Source: Marvinbryantia formatexigens DSM 14469
GTDB lineage: Bacteria; Bacillota; Clostridia; Lachnospirales; Lachnospiraceae
DNA length: 64,000 nt
Assembly: GCF_025148285.1 (NCBI RefSeq)
Contig: NZ_CP102268.1
Span: 1,531,001-1,595,000, forward strand
Reading direction: 5' to 3'
Every line of letters begins with the position of its first letter. Position 1 is the first letter of the stretch. Below the pieces are notes generated by a model. That model worked only from the letters and a program-made list of their open reading frames with translations, did not search any database and was not told the DNA's origin. The position numbers and the translations under genes were made by a program. Positions 8,957 to 17,380 of the stretch are shown here, in pieces.

Positions 8957-9496
8957 TTAATAATTTTCCGGTTTTATCTGGAAAAACGCTTTTTCATGCC
9001 CGCAGACCGGGCACTTTTCCGGCGCCTTCTTTCCAAAATGAATGAAGCCGCATTTTCTGCACTGCCATATCATATCGCCGTCCCGCGAGAATACGATGCC
9101 CTCCTCCACATTGGCGAGCAGCCTGCGATAGCGCTCCTCGTGCTCCTTTTCCACGGCCGCCACCAGCTCAAATTTGCGTGCGATCTCCGTGAAACCCTCC
9201 TCGTACGCTTCCACCGCCATGCGGCTGTACATTTCCGTCCATTCAAAATTTTCCCCGTTTGCCGCCGCCAGCAGATTTTCTTTTGTATCGTCTATTTCGC
9301 CTCCGCAGATGTATTTAAACCACTGCTTTGCATGAGCCATCTCATTTCCGGCGGTTTCCTCAAAAATCGCCGCTATCTGCTGATAGCCGTCCTTGCGCGC
9401 CTTGTTTGCGTAATACGTATATTTGCTGTGCGCCATGCTTTCGCCCGCAAACGCCTCCAGCAGGTTTTTCTCTGTTTTGCTGCCTTTCAGTTCCAT
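8957..9496 (-). CDS. rbr: Rubrerythrin
   Basis: This 179-aa rubrerythrin has an N-terminal ferritin-like diiron domain, with E-bearing helices [32 protein letters not shown] and [18 protein letters not shown]-terminal rubredoxin knuckle, CRKCGF...CPVCGH, follows. It reduces hydrogen peroxide in anaerobes. The true start is the ATG at 9496 with GGGGG 8 bases upstream; the open frame continues further only because it runs through a 21-bp tandem repeat. The gene follows cwlD. The domain order is the reverse of the rubrerythrin at 17381-17923. Confidence 0.95.
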   Translation of the reverse strand: MELKGSKTEKNLLEAFAGESMAHSKYTYYANKARKDGYQQIAAIFEETAGNEMAHAKQWFKYICGGEIDDTKENLLAAANGENFEWTEMYSRMAVEAYEEGFTEIARKFELVAAVEKEHEERYRRLLANVEEGIVFSRDGDMIWQCRKCGFIHFGKKAPEKCPVCGHEKAFFQIKPENY

Positions 9497-9569
9497 CAGA
9501 ACATCCCCCTTTCGCTCTTTGCTATAGAGGATATCCGGATTCTGGAAATTTATACGCCGGCAGAGCAGC

Positions 9570-9698
9570 TTTCCGGACTGCTCATGCCTCTTTCCGGACT
9601 CTCCATGTCCCTTTCCGGACTGTCCATGTCTCTTTCCGGACTGCCCATGCCTCTTTCCGGACTGCCTGCCCATGTCTCTTTCCGGACTCTCCATTCCG
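9570..9698. repeat. Tandem repeat, 21-bp unit, six copies
   Basis: Six head-to-tail copies start with TTTCCGGACT: 9570, 9591, 9612, 9633, 9654 (25 bp, 4-bp insertion) and 9679 (partial). Unit ends vary among CTCATGCCTC, CTCCATGTCCC and GTCCATGTCTC. The array fills the cwlD-rubrerythrin gap. Since 21 is a multiple of 3, all frames stay open on both strands and give spurious repeat ORFs. Confidence 0.95.
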
Positions 9699-9707
9699 CC
9701 CTCCGGC

Positions 9708-10535
9708 TCATCCGTTGTCCCGCACATAGGCTAAGATCCCGCTGCACACCGCCTCCGCCACCTTCTCCTGATAGTCGTCCGTGACCAGCTTTTCCGCTTC
9801 CTCCGGATTGCTCAGAAAACCGCACTCCACAATCACAATCGGGCTTTTCGTTTTCCGCAGGAGATAATAGCTGTCGTTCGCTTTAATTTCCCGCGGTCTT
9901 TCAATTTCCAGCATTTCATTGAGCGCTTCCTGCAAATCGGCGGCAAGCTCCTTTCCCGGAGCGGAGCTCTCATAGTAAAACACCTGCGGTCCCTTCACCG
10001 AACTCTCCGTATAGCTGTTCTGATGGATGCTGACGGCGAGAAGCGGGCTTTGCGCATCGATTGCCGCGCACCGCCGTTTCATGTCCTGCTGCTTTTTATT
10101 TGCCTCGCCCTCATCGTAAAGACCTCCATCACTCTCCCGCGTCAGCACCGCCGTGATGCCGTTTTTGGCAAGACGGTCGGCAAGCTTCTTTGCAATCGCC
10201 AGATTAATCTCCTTCTCCAGCGCCCCGTTCACCCCGACCTTTCCGGCGTCGATGCCCCCGTGACCGGCATCCAAAACCACGGTAATGCCGCGCTCTGTCA
10301 GCTCCTGCGCCTGCCGCAGTCCCTCCGGTGCCGCGGTTTTCTCCTCTTCCTGCTGCCCCTCAAGCGCCGCGGTTCCGTCCTCCCAGTTTATCACACCGGA
10401 CGCCGCTTCCCCGCTTTTTTCCTTCTCTGCCTCTCCCGACGCCGTAATACTGGCGCCGAGCCTTCCGACATAAAACGCGCACACAAGAATCAGCGCCGTC
10501 ATCAGCAGTTCCAGTATCTCTTTCTTTTTGTGCAT
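9708..10535 (-). CDS. cwlD: N-acetylmuramoyl-L-alanine amidase, CwlD type
   Basis: This 275-aa protein has an N-terminal anchor ([18 protein letters not shown]), an acidic linker and an Amidase_3 domain from about residue 85. The zinc and catalytic positions are visible: H in [17 protein letters not shown] in [11 protein letters not shown] in AVSIHQNSY and the general base E in [18 protein letters not shown]. CwlD cleaves the peptide side chain from spore peptidoglycan on the way to muramic delta-lactam in the cortex. AGGGGTATTTTT precedes the ATG at 10535. It is flanked by other sporulation and cell-wall genes. A vegetative amidase role cannot be excluded. Confidence 0.88.
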   Translation of the reverse strand: MHKKKEILELLMTALILVCAFYVGRLGASITASGEAEKEKSGEAASGVINWEDGTAALEGQQEEEKTAAPEGLRQAQELTERGITVVLDAGHGGIDAGKVGVNGALEKEINLAIAKKLADRLAKNGITAVLTRESDGGLYDEGEANKKQQDMKRRCAAIDAQSPLLAVSIHQNSYTESSVKGPQVFYYESSAPGKELAADLQEALNEMLEIERPREIKANDSYYLLRKTKSPIVIVECGFLSNPEEAEKLVTDDYQEKVAEAVCSGILAYVRDNG

Positions 10536-10642
10536 AAAAATACCCCTGCCGCACACTTTGTTACAAGTATATGCGGCAGAGGCAGTAAATTTTCCCGGAC
10601 CCCGGTATCTTCATCCCGGATTTCTTTTGCCTGGCCGTAAAC

Positions 10643-12343
10643 TCAGCTTACATATTTCAGGATAATATCCCAGACGGAATCGCTCTCCAGTCCGAGACGC
10701 CATCCGGCAACTCCGGCAAGCCCGTAATCCTTCACCAGCGTCAGCTTTTCCTCGATAGATTTGTCATCCTCCAGCCAGATTTGATAGAGCGAACCGTCAT
10801 CGCCCTCAAACTGCGCGTAATTCTGACCGGTCGTCTCATCCCAGGCGGCCTCCACGTTATTGTTTTCCAGCCGCTGCTGTCCCTCATCCATCCCCAGCGC
10901 CTCGCTGGTGACGGTAGTGGTGCCGTCCTCATTGGTCTTTGTATTCCAGAGCCTGGTATAGAACGGAATGCCGCTGATCAGCTTTTCCGCCGGAACATCC
11001 TTGCGCGTATCCAGGATGCCCTGGTTTTCAAAAGACAGACTCGCCACAGAACCAGCCTCCTCCGACCCGTCATAGTGCTCGTCATATCCCATCACAATGA
11101 CATAATCGCAGACCGTGCCCAGCTCCGCCCGGTTGTAATGCTCGTTAAACGACATCGGCACCGGCACATCGACGGAGAGCACCAGTCCGTTCTTTCTGCA
11201 CTTTACGGACAGCTCGCGGATAAACTGTATGTATCCGTCCGCCGCTTCCTCCGGGAGATTCTCAAAGTCCACATTGATGCCGTCAAATCCATACTCGATC
11301 GCGGAGGCAATCAGTGTATTTTCTATCTTCGTGCGTGATTCGGTAGACTTCAGCACCGCCGTTGTGTCAACCTCCGTATTGAAGTTGTCGACCAGCGCCC
11401 ACACCTCCATATCGTTGCGGTGCGCCGTATCCACGTAATCCGCGTCGGCAAGACTGCTCAGGGTTCCATCATTTGACACAATCGAGAACCAGGTGGGCGA
11501 AATCGTATTGACGCCTTTTACCGAGGCAATATCGTATATGATATTATAATTCGCATCTGTGTTGCTGATCACATGCCATACCATATTGATTTTGTAGTCC
11601 TTCGCCACGGTCGTGTATTCCGGCTCCTCAAATTCGCGCTCCACTGTCTCCGTGCGCTCCTCCACCAGCCTGTCGTTCTGGATATAGCCGAAATATCCAT
11701 CCTGTGTCAGCACGCCTGTCCAGTCCTCCATCGGCTCCAGCACCGTCACAACCTCATTTTTCTGAAGCTCTCTGAGAATCGGGCTTTTGATACCGCCCTG
11801 ATAACGCAGCTTTCCGTTTTTGCGGATGGTCGCCAGCGTCTTTTCTCCCCACTCGTTTGTGATAACAATGCGCTCCGGGTCGTGGAACAGCTCGTATTCC
11901 AGATTGGTGTACATCTGTACAAAGTCCAGCGCCAGGTACGTTTTCGTGCCGTCCACCTTTACGATATCGTAGGACACCGTCTCCGTTTTTCCGGTAGCCG
12001 TATATTTCTGTCCGCCCGCCGGAATCTCGATAATATCCGTCGGCGTGGTGTACAGCATCAGATTAGCCTCGGAATCCCAGTAAAAGCGGTCGTTCAGCTG
12101 CTCCTTTACCGCTTCGAAATCCACATAGCAGACATCCCCCGATACCATGCCCTTATACGAAGAAACATCCCTTCCTATTACGATCGCCGCTTCATCGTCC
12201 GAAGACAGGCTGAAATATTCTTTTCCATCCATTACCTCCGATGTCGGAGTATACTTTTTTACCAGATTCGTTATACAAACGATTGCTGCCACAACCACCA
12301 CCAGGACTACGACAGCCAGCAGCGGCGCCGCCTTCTTTTTCAT
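10643..12343 (-). CDS. Membrane-anchored GH18 glycosidase with SH3-like domain
   Basis: The 566-aa protein has an N-terminal membrane segment (LLAVVVLVVVVAAIVCI) and a region resembling copper-amine-oxidase-type N-terminal domains (residues about 60-190). An SH3-like stretch (ILRELQKNEVVTVLEPMEDW) comes next, followed by a GH18 barrel. The GH18 catalytic signature DxxDxDxE is present as FDGINVDFENLP, with Glu as acid/base. Relatives cleave N-acetylglucosamine bonds in cortex or cell-wall glycan (SleL/YaaH-like). GGGAGGTGCAATGT precedes the ATG at 12343, and an upstream in-frame extension has no ribosome site. It lies near cwlD in a cell-wall gene cluster. Confidence 0.87.
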   Translation of the reverse strand: MKKKAAPLLAVVVLVVVVAAIVCITNLVKKYTPTSEVMDGKEYFSLSSDDEAAIVIGRDVSSYKGMVSGDVCYVDFEAVKEQLNDRFYWDSEANLMLYTTPTDIIEIPAGGQKYTATGKTETVSYDIVKVDGTKTYLALDFVQMYTNLEYELFHDPERIVITNEWGEKTLATIRKNGKLRYQGGIKSPILRELQKNEVVTVLEPMEDWTGVLTQDGYFGYIQNDRLVEERTETVEREFEEPEYTTVAKDYKINMVWHVISNTDANYNIIYDIASVKGVNTISPTWFSIVSNDGTLSSLADADYVDTAHRNDMEVWALVDNFNTEVDTTAVLKSTESRTKIENTLIASAIEYGFDGINVDFENLPEEAADGYIQFIRELSVKCRKNGLVLSVDVPVPMSFNEHYNRAELGTVCDYVIVMGYDEHYDGSEEAGSVASLSFENQGILDTRKDVPAEKLISGIPFYTRLWNTKTNEDGTTTVTSEALGMDEGQQRLENNNVEAAWDETTGQNYAQFEGDDGSLYQIWLEDDKSIEEKLTLVKDYGLAGVAGWRLGLESDSVWDIILKYVS

Positions 12344-12515
12344 ACATTGCACCTCCCAGGTATAAACTATGAAAGCCCCATCTCCATGCAGGAGTGCCGT
12401 GTGAGCTTTCATGCACAGTGATGCCGGCGCGGGGCACAGGACTGCTCTTAAAATCCGTTCTGAACGGGCATACCTGTCTGCACAGACACCATCATATATA
12501 AAAGTATATCATACC

Positions 12516-12866
12516 TCAGTGCTTAGTTCTAACAATTTTCGACTTTTTCAGAAAATATTCATATTTATTTAAGCTTTTTGCACAAGGGGACTGCACTGCC
12601 TGCTGATTTTCTTTTCTGATCCGGTCGAATCCGATGCCGCACACCTGATTCCGGCAATCCACATAGTAGTCGCGCATATAATTGGTCCGCTCGCAGACAC
12701 AGTCTGCAATCTGGTAGGATGTGCTTGGTTTTCCATCCAGCCAGAGCTGGATACCCGCTTCCTGGTAGCTTTTCAGTTCCCGGTACAGCCTGCTGTTTTT
12801 CACCTGTCTGTTTCTGGCGGGCTGCGCCTGGCTGATGAATTCTTTTTTCTGTCCGATGGCACTCAC
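12516..12866 (-). CDS. Small hypothetical protein, possible GTG start
   Basis: This 116-aa frame contains RNRQVKNSRLYRELKSY, QEAGIQLWLDGKPSTSYQIA, a short Cys-bearing stretch (ADCVCERTNYM) and VCGIGFDRIRKE. The composition looks like a real soluble basic protein, while the overlapping alternative frame (12565-12870) is Arg/Cys/Ser-rich and looks like a shadow. The start codon would be GTG at 12866, and only a weak purine stretch precedes it. I do not recognise a family. It is transcribed toward the GH18 gene, 170 bases away. Coding status is likely but not certain. Confidence 0.5.
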   Translation of the reverse strand: MSAIGQKKEFISQAQPARNRQVKNSRLYRELKSYQEAGIQLWLDGKPSTSYQIADCVCERTNYMRDYYVDCRNQVCGIGFDRIRKENQQAVQSPCAKSLNKYEYFLKKSKIVRTKH

Positions 12867-13092
12867 TCACTTTCTGTTTTCTTCTGCAGCTTCCCTTCCC
12901 GGTGCATTCGTGATATATTTCCGTGCAAAAGAAAACTGTTTATTCCAGAGAAGACATTTCCCTCCTTTCTCGTTCTATTTTGTTTTTATATCTTCTCTTA
13001 TTGGTTATTATATATATTTTGTGTCGTTTTTGCAAGTGTTTTTTTCAATAATTATTTTATATTTTTTTTATACTACAAACCATCCTTTCCCT

Positions 13093-13121
13093 TTGCAATT
13101 TCCGGCAAATCAGGTTATACT
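13093..13121 (+). promoter_or_regulatory. Promoter of mecA
   Basis: TTGCAA (13093-13098), a 17-base spacer and TATACT (13116-13121) form a good sigma-A promoter 42 bases before the mecA start. The rest of 12867-13092 is AT-rich with no gene seen. Confidence 0.7.
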
Positions 13122-13162
13122 GTGTTTGTAAATATAGACATTTATTAGTGAGGAGTGGTTTC

Positions 13163-13915
13163 ATGAAACTGGAAAAGCTCAATGACAACCAGATACGCTG
13201 CACACTGACACGCGAAGATTTGGCGTCACGCCATCTGAACCTGCTTGAGCTTGTCTACGGGGGCGAAAAAGCAAAATCGCTGTTCCGCGAGATGATGCAG
13301 CAGGCGGCTTATGAATTTGGTTTTGAAGCGAACGACATTCCTATTATGATAGAAGCAATTCCCATGTCTTCCGAATCTCTTATTCTGATTATTACAAAAG
13401 TGGAGGACCCGGATGAGCTGGATACCCGTTTTGCCAAGTTCGCTCCCGGAGGCGACGCGCCAGATGCGGAGAACTCCTTCTCCGGTCTGAAGATGGAGGG
13501 TGCGGACGATATTCTGAATCTGTTCCGTAAAATACGGGAAGCCCATAAGAACATGGTGCAGAAAACCGAAGAAGACGGAAAGCAGACCGAAACCCCGGCA
13601 GGAGATACCGAGCTGGCGGTGGACATCACCCGGCTTTACTGCTTCGGTTCCCTGGATGACGTCATCCACGCCGCCCATGCGCTCGGAGGCAGCTATCACG
13701 GTGAGAATTCGCTGTACAAACACCCGGAGACCGGAGAATATTATCTGTTTCTCGGCAGTTCTTCGCACACTCCGGAGGAGTTCAACCGCATCTGCAACAC
13801 GCTGTCCGAGTACAGCACGAGTATCAAATTCTCTGCCGGCGCTATGGGTTATCTCTCCGAGCATGGTATTGCTATCATCATGAAGGAGGCCCTGCAGCGG
13901 CTTGCAGCAATTTGA
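13163..13915 (+). CDS. mecA: ClpC adaptor protein MecA
   Basis: The 250-aa protein begins MKLEKLNDNQIRCTLTREDL, the recognisable MecA N-terminal substrate-binding domain. An acidic and polar linker follows (residues about 95-155), then the C-terminal ClpC-binding domain (LYCFGSLDDVIHAAHALG...SEHGIAIIMKEALQRL). MecA delivers substrates to ClpCP; in Firmicutes these include competence and sporulation regulators. GAGGAGTGGTTTC lies directly before the ATG at 13163. It is transcribed alone from its own promoter, with a hairpin and U-tract after it. Confidence 0.92.
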   Translation: MKLEKLNDNQIRCTLTREDLASRHLNLLELVYGGEKAKSLFREMMQQAAYEFGFEANDIPIMIEAIPMSSESLILIITKVEDPDELDTRFAKFAPGGDAPDAENSFSGLKMEGADDILNLFRKIREAHKNMVQKTEEDGKQTETPAGDTELAVDITRLYCFGSLDDVIHAAHALGGSYHGENSLYKHPETGEYYLFLGSSSHTPEEFNRICNTLSEYSTSIKFSAGAMGYLSEHGIAIIMKEALQRLAAI

Positions 13916-13967
13916 TGCACAGGAAAACAAAGCGGTCATGCGCCGCAAAAATTTCCGTATAAAAGTG

Positions 13968-13997
13968 GTCCGGTCAGCGTGCCGGGCTTCTTTTTTA
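13968..13997 (+). terminator. Intrinsic terminator after mecA
   Basis: GTCCGG and CCGGGC (13968-13987) form a 6-bp stem with a G-U pair around TCAGCGTG, followed by TTCTTTTTT. Confidence 0.65.
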
Positions 13998-14119
13998 CGC
14001 CGGAAATGCAACTTTTCTCTTTTCTTTTTCCGGCAGGTAAGCTATACTATAATATAGAAGCTATATCGTGTTGTTACGCAACTGTTTTAAGTATTTTAGA
14101 AAGGAATTTACACAATATC

Positions 14120-14488
14120 ATGAGAATACTGGAATCCGCAGAAAATTATCTGGAAACCATCCTGGTTCTTCAGAACCGTATCGGAAATGTCCGTTCCATC
14201 GATATCGTAGCAGAAATGGGCTTTTCAAAGCCAAGTGTCAGCGTTGCCATGAAGAACCTGCGCGAAAACGGCTATATTCATATGGACGAGAACGGTTATA
14301 TCACCCTGCTTGAACCCGGCCGGGCAATCGCCGAAAAAATATACGAGCGCCACACGCTGCTCACCGAATGGCTTACCAGTCTGGGCGTTTCCCCGAAAAC
14401 TGCCGCGGAGGATGCCTGCCGCATCGAGCACGTCATCAGCGACGAAAGCTTTCAGGCGATGAAAAACCATGTACGGCAGAGGCAATAG
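14120..14488 (+). CDS. DtxR/MntR-family metal-dependent regulator
   Basis: This 122-aa winged-helix repressor begins MRILESAENYLETILVLQNR and has the DtxR recognition helix (DIVAEMGFSKPSVSVAMKNL). The dimerisation/metal domain follows (YERHTLLTEWLTSLGV). It retains EDACRIEHVISDE, matching the Cys-x-x-Glu-His ligand block of DtxR-type iron sensors. No SH3 domain is present, so it is the short type. The ATG at 14120 has AAGGAA about 12 bases upstream, a rather long spacing. It ends 2 bases before the next gene, so the two are translationally coupled. It is a candidate regulator of the feo operon at 51-54 kb in this window (inference). Confidence 0.88.
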   Translation: MRILESAENYLETILVLQNRIGNVRSIDIVAEMGFSKPSVSVAMKNLRENGYIHMDENGYITLLEPGRAIAEKIYERHTLLTEWLTSLGVSPKTAAEDACRIEHVISDESFQAMKNHVRQRQ

Positions 14489-14490
14489 CC

Positions 14491-15615
14491 ATGAATAAAA
14501 AAAATTATACGCGCATTCTCCGTCTTTTCTTACTCATGCTGCTGGCAGTCTGTTTCTGTCTGCCCGCACAGGCATCGGCGGCAAACCCGAAAAACAGACT
14601 GGTAACAAAAGACGGCTATACTTATTATTATAACAGCAGCCGTAAAATGGTAAAAAATAAGTTTGCCACGATCAAAGGGCAGACCTATTATTTTGACAAA
14701 GACGGGCACATGCTCGTCAAGACGCTGTTTCAGGTCAGCGGAAAGACCTACTATGCCACCAACAAGGGCTATATCGCCAAAAACAAAATCATCAGCTACA
14801 AGGGCGTCAGTTACTATTTTGATTCCAAAGGCGTCCGCAAGACCGGCTGGGTGACCTATAAGGGATACCGCTATTATTTCCCGCAAAAGGGAGATTATCT
14901 TGTCAGCCGCTGGAAAAAGCTGGGCGGCTACTACTATTATTTTGACTCCAAAGGACACATGGTAAAAAATAAATGGGTGGATTCCTATTACATAAACTCC
15001 CAGGGGCACCGCACGGCGGAGCCGATGGAGAAAACCAATTCGTCCAAAGTCAAAAAGATTTCGATGAAAAACATTAAACAGAACCCGGAGCTTCCCACCG
15101 GATGCGAATCGGTGTCGCTCACGATGGTTCTGAAGTATTACGGCTTTAATCTGGGCAAGACGACCATCGCCTCCAGCTACATGCCGCGAAGCAGCAGCAA
15201 TTTCGTAACCGCTTTTGCCGGCAATCCGTTTTCCTCATCGGGCTGCGGCATTTATTCTCCCGGTCTGACGACCACGGCGAACAAGTATCTGAAGGCAAAA
15301 AAGTCGTCGATGCGCGCCTATGACCTCACCGGAATTTCGTTTAAGGATCTGTACCGCTTTATCGACAACAACACGCCGGTAATCGTCTGGAATTCCATGT
15401 ATATGTGGACGCCGCAGGCTTCCTTTACCACCCGTGTAAACGGAAAGACCTGGACCTTTTACCGCTACGAGCACTGCGTTGTTCTCTGCGGCTACAACAA
15501 GAAAACGAACAAGGTACTGATTAACGACCCATTAAGCGGGCTTGTCTGGAGAAATGCAAAATCCTTTGAGAGCATCTATAACCGTATGGGCAAAATGGCT
15601 GTCGTAATCAAATAA
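14491..15615 (+). CDS. Secreted C39-like protein with cell-wall-binding repeats
   Basis: The 374-aa protein has a Sec signal peptide (ILRLFLLMLLAVCFCLPAQA). About seven aromatic repeats of the choline-binding or glucan-binding type follow (KGQTYYFDKDGHMLVKT, KGVSYYFDSKGVRKTGW, GGYYYYFDSKGHMVKNKW). The C-terminal domain is Peptidase_C39_2-like. Its likely triad is Cys in LPTGCESVSLTMVLKYYG, His in YEHCVVLCGYN and Asp in VLINDPLSG. It is probably a surface cysteine protease or a cell-wall-bound relative. GAGGCAATAGCC precedes the ATG at 14491, 2 bases after the DtxR-like stop, so it may be metal-regulated. Confidence 0.85.
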   Translation: MNKKNYTRILRLFLLMLLAVCFCLPAQASAANPKNRLVTKDGYTYYYNSSRKMVKNKFATIKGQTYYFDKDGHMLVKTLFQVSGKTYYATNKGYIAKNKIISYKGVSYYFDSKGVRKTGWVTYKGYRYYFPQKGDYLVSRWKKLGGYYYYFDSKGHMVKNKWVDSYYINSQGHRTAEPMEKTNSSKVKKISMKNIKQNPELPTGCESVSLTMVLKYYGFNLGKTTIASSYMPRSSSNFVTAFAGNPFSSSGCGIYSPGLTTTANKYLKAKKSSMRAYDLTGISFKDLYRFIDNNTPVIVWNSMYMWTPQASFTTRVNGKTWTFYRYEHCVVLCGYNKKTNKVLINDPLSGLVWRNAKSFESIYNRMGKMAVVIK

Positions 15616-15681
15616 CAGAAAATGAAATACCCTGGCAACGAAAAAACGTTCACTGGATGTTTTTGTCGTATGCATGACAAC

Positions 15682-15718
15682 AAAAACTGCGCCGCTGCAA
15701 AAAACGGCGCAGTTTTTT
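15682..15718. terminator. Bidirectional terminator
   Basis: AACTGCGCCG and CGGCGCAGTT form a 10-bp stem around CTGCAAAAAA (15685-15714), with TTTT on the plus side and TTTTT on the minus side. It ends both the C39-like gene and the convergent yitT-like gene, and it overlaps the yitT stop codon. Confidence 0.9.
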
Positions 15719-16581
15719 CAGCCTACCTGGATATGGCTGAAGCCCTCTCCATGAACCTCATCGGATGGTACAATAATGATAAATGCACACGGGTCCGCCT
15801 TCTTTACCGCCTGCTGGACGCTGTACATTTCCTTGTTGCTGCATGCGCACATCACAAGCTGACGCTGGTCGCCCCGATATCCGCCCACCGCGTTGATCCG
15901 CGTCGTTCCCCGCTGGCAGGTCTCGTCAATCACATCACAGATAAGCTGCCCGTAATCGGTCACTATCATCGCCATTTTTCCGGCATTCACGCCATACATC
16001 AGCTTATCCACCACCGTGGAGAGCAGAAACGTCACAATAATACCATAAATCGTTCCGTCAATATCCTGCAGAATCATGCCGCCCATCAGCACAACCAGCA
16101 AATCCGAAAAGAATATAATCCTGCCGACCGGCACATGCGGTTTTTTCTTTTTCACCGCCATAATGATAAAGTCCATACCGCCGGTGGAAGAACCCTTCAT
16201 ATAAATAACGGCATAGCCCAGACCGGCAATGACGCCTGTGCAGAGCGCCGCCAGCAGCCTGCTGCCGGTATACACCGGAAAAAGCGGCGCCACGTAGTCT
16301 ATCAGAATGGACGAAATCACCATGCACCGCATAGAGCTGATAAAGAAGCTTTTTCCCAGAAGGCGGAAGCACAAAATGCTTACCGGCACATTCAGTAAAA
16401 TGGTGGACAGACCAATCGGTACGCCCCAGAGCTGGTATAAAATGATAGAAATGCCGGAAAAACCGCTCATCGGAAACCTGGCCTGCGCCGCGAAATTATA
16501 GATTCCTGCCGCAATACAAATGCTTCCGATAATTTCCCAGAATATCTGCGTGATAAATTCATGTTTTTTTAACTTTTCCAT
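15718..16581 (-). CDS. YitT family membrane protein (DUF161/DUF2179)
   Basis: This 287-aa protein begins MEKLKKHEFITQIFWEIIGS. Five or six membrane segments make a DUF161 region (GFSGISIILYQLWGVPIGLS, SSTGGMDFIIMAVKKKKPHV). A cytoplasmic DUF2179 domain follows at the C-terminus (RGTTRINAVGGYRGDQRQLV through VQQAVKKADPCAFIIIVPSD). The biochemical role of YitT proteins is unsettled. AAAAGGAGGAATTGTC precedes the ATG at 16581. It diverges from perR, with 136 bases between the starts. Confidence 0.88.
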   Translation of the reverse strand: MEKLKKHEFITQIFWEIIGSICIAAGIYNFAAQARFPMSGFSGISIILYQLWGVPIGLSTILLNVPVSILCFRLLGKSFFISSMRCMVISSILIDYVAPLFPVYTGSRLLAALCTGVIAGLGYAVIYMKGSSTGGMDFIIMAVKKKKPHVPVGRIIFFSDLLVVLMGGMILQDIDGTIYGIIVTFLLSTVVDKLMYGVNAGKMAMIVTDYGQLICDVIDETCQRGTTRINAVGGYRGDQRQLVMCACSNKEMYSVQQAVKKADPCAFIIIVPSDEVHGEGFSHIQVG

Positions 16582-16655
16582 GACAATTCCTCCTTTTCTC
16601 TGCATTATGATAACATAAACTATTATTTTTGTGAACCACTCCCCATTTATTTCCA

Positions 16656-16684
16656 TTGACATCACGGCACTATTTCTATATAAT
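16656..16684 (+). promoter_or_regulatory. Promoter of perR
   Basis: TTGACA (16656-16661), a 17-base spacer and TATAAT (16679-16684) form a perfect consensus promoter, 33 bases before the perR start. Confidence 0.85.
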
Positions 16685-16717
16685 AAGAACAGGAATTATT
16701 ATTGTTTTGGAGGTAAT

Positions 16718-17140
16718 ATGGCAAATATAAAATATAGCCGCCAGAGAGAATCCATCAAACATTTTCTCGCAGGGCGCAAAGACCACCCGACAGCAGATAC
16801 CGTTTATCAGAATCTCCGGCAGGTATATCCCAATATCAGCCTTGGCACCGTGTACCGCAACCTCGGTCTGCTCTCCGAGCTTGGCGAAATTACCCGCATC
16901 AACACCGGGGACGGCGCAGAGCGCTTCGACTACAACACCCAGCCGCACAATCATTTTGTGTGCCGCTGCTGTCACAGTGTATCTGATCTGGAAATGGAAA
17001 ATATCGATTATATCATGGACACCGCACAGAAAAACTTTGGCGGACAGATTGAAAGCTACACCACCATGTTCTTCGGAGTATGCGAAAGCTGCCGCTCAGA
17101 GCAGGGTCTCACAAAGCTGGCGGCAACCGCGGATTCCTGA
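16718..17140 (+). CDS. perR: PerR-type peroxide regulator of the Fur family
   Basis: This 140-aa protein starts MANIKYSRQRESIKHFLAGR and has the Fur winged helix (HPTADTVYQNLRQVYPNISL followed by GTVYRNLGLL). The regulatory metal-site motif is QPHNHFVCRCCHSVSDLE, and a second CxxC (CESC) completes the structural zinc site. The Asp in GDGAERFDYNT at the PerR-specific metal position argues for PerR over Fur. GGAGGTAAT directly precedes the ATG. The next gene is a reverse rubrerythrin with a Per-box-like palindrome, a classical PerR target in Clostridia. Confidence 0.88.
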   Translation: MANIKYSRQRESIKHFLAGRKDHPTADTVYQNLRQVYPNISLGTVYRNLGLLSELGEITRINTGDGAERFDYNTQPHNHFVCRCCHSVSDLEMENIDYIMDTAQKNFGGQIESYTTMFFGVCESCRSEQGLTKLAATADS

Positions 17141-17286
17141 GTTATGCCCCTGCCCCCGGTAGCCGGTGTGCTGGAAACCGCCTGACGTGTTCCTGTTCAC
17201 TCCGTTCACAGTAACCTTGCCAGGTGGCTGGCTGCCGCGGCCTGCCGTAATCGATAAAGATATTTAAAAAAAGTGTCGCGGATTAC

Positions 17287-17315
17287 TTGACAAGGTTCAT
17301 TTCTTATGGTATTGT
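17287..17315 (+). promoter_or_regulatory. Promoter of the reverse rubrerythrin gene
   Basis: TTGACA at 17287-17292, a 17-base spacer and an extended -10 (TGGTATTGT, core 17310-17315) lie upstream of the rubrerythrin gene. The operator-like palindrome follows about 12 bases later. Confidence 0.7.
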
Positions 17316-17326
17316 TATATTACAGA

Positions 17327-17347
17327 AAACAGTAATGATTACTGTTT
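17327..17347. promoter_or_regulatory. Per-box-like operator
   Basis: This perfect 10-1-10 inverted repeat contains CAGTAATGATTACTG, which follows the 7-1-7 architecture of Fur/PerR boxes. It sits at the expected transcription start of the reverse rubrerythrin gene, where bound PerR would block initiation. perR itself is the gene immediately upstream. Confidence 0.75.
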
Positions 17348-17380
17348 TTAATAAATCAAATATAAAGGAGAGATATTATC

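Noticed and set aside
9570..9698. Possible CRISPR array
   Set aside because: Units are directly adjacent with no unique spacers, and there are no cas genes. It is a plain tandem repeat.
12565..12870. 101-aa alternative minus-strand frame
   Set aside because: It overlaps the 116-aa frame that has a more protein-like composition. This one is Arg/Cys/Ser-rich and reads as an out-of-frame translation.
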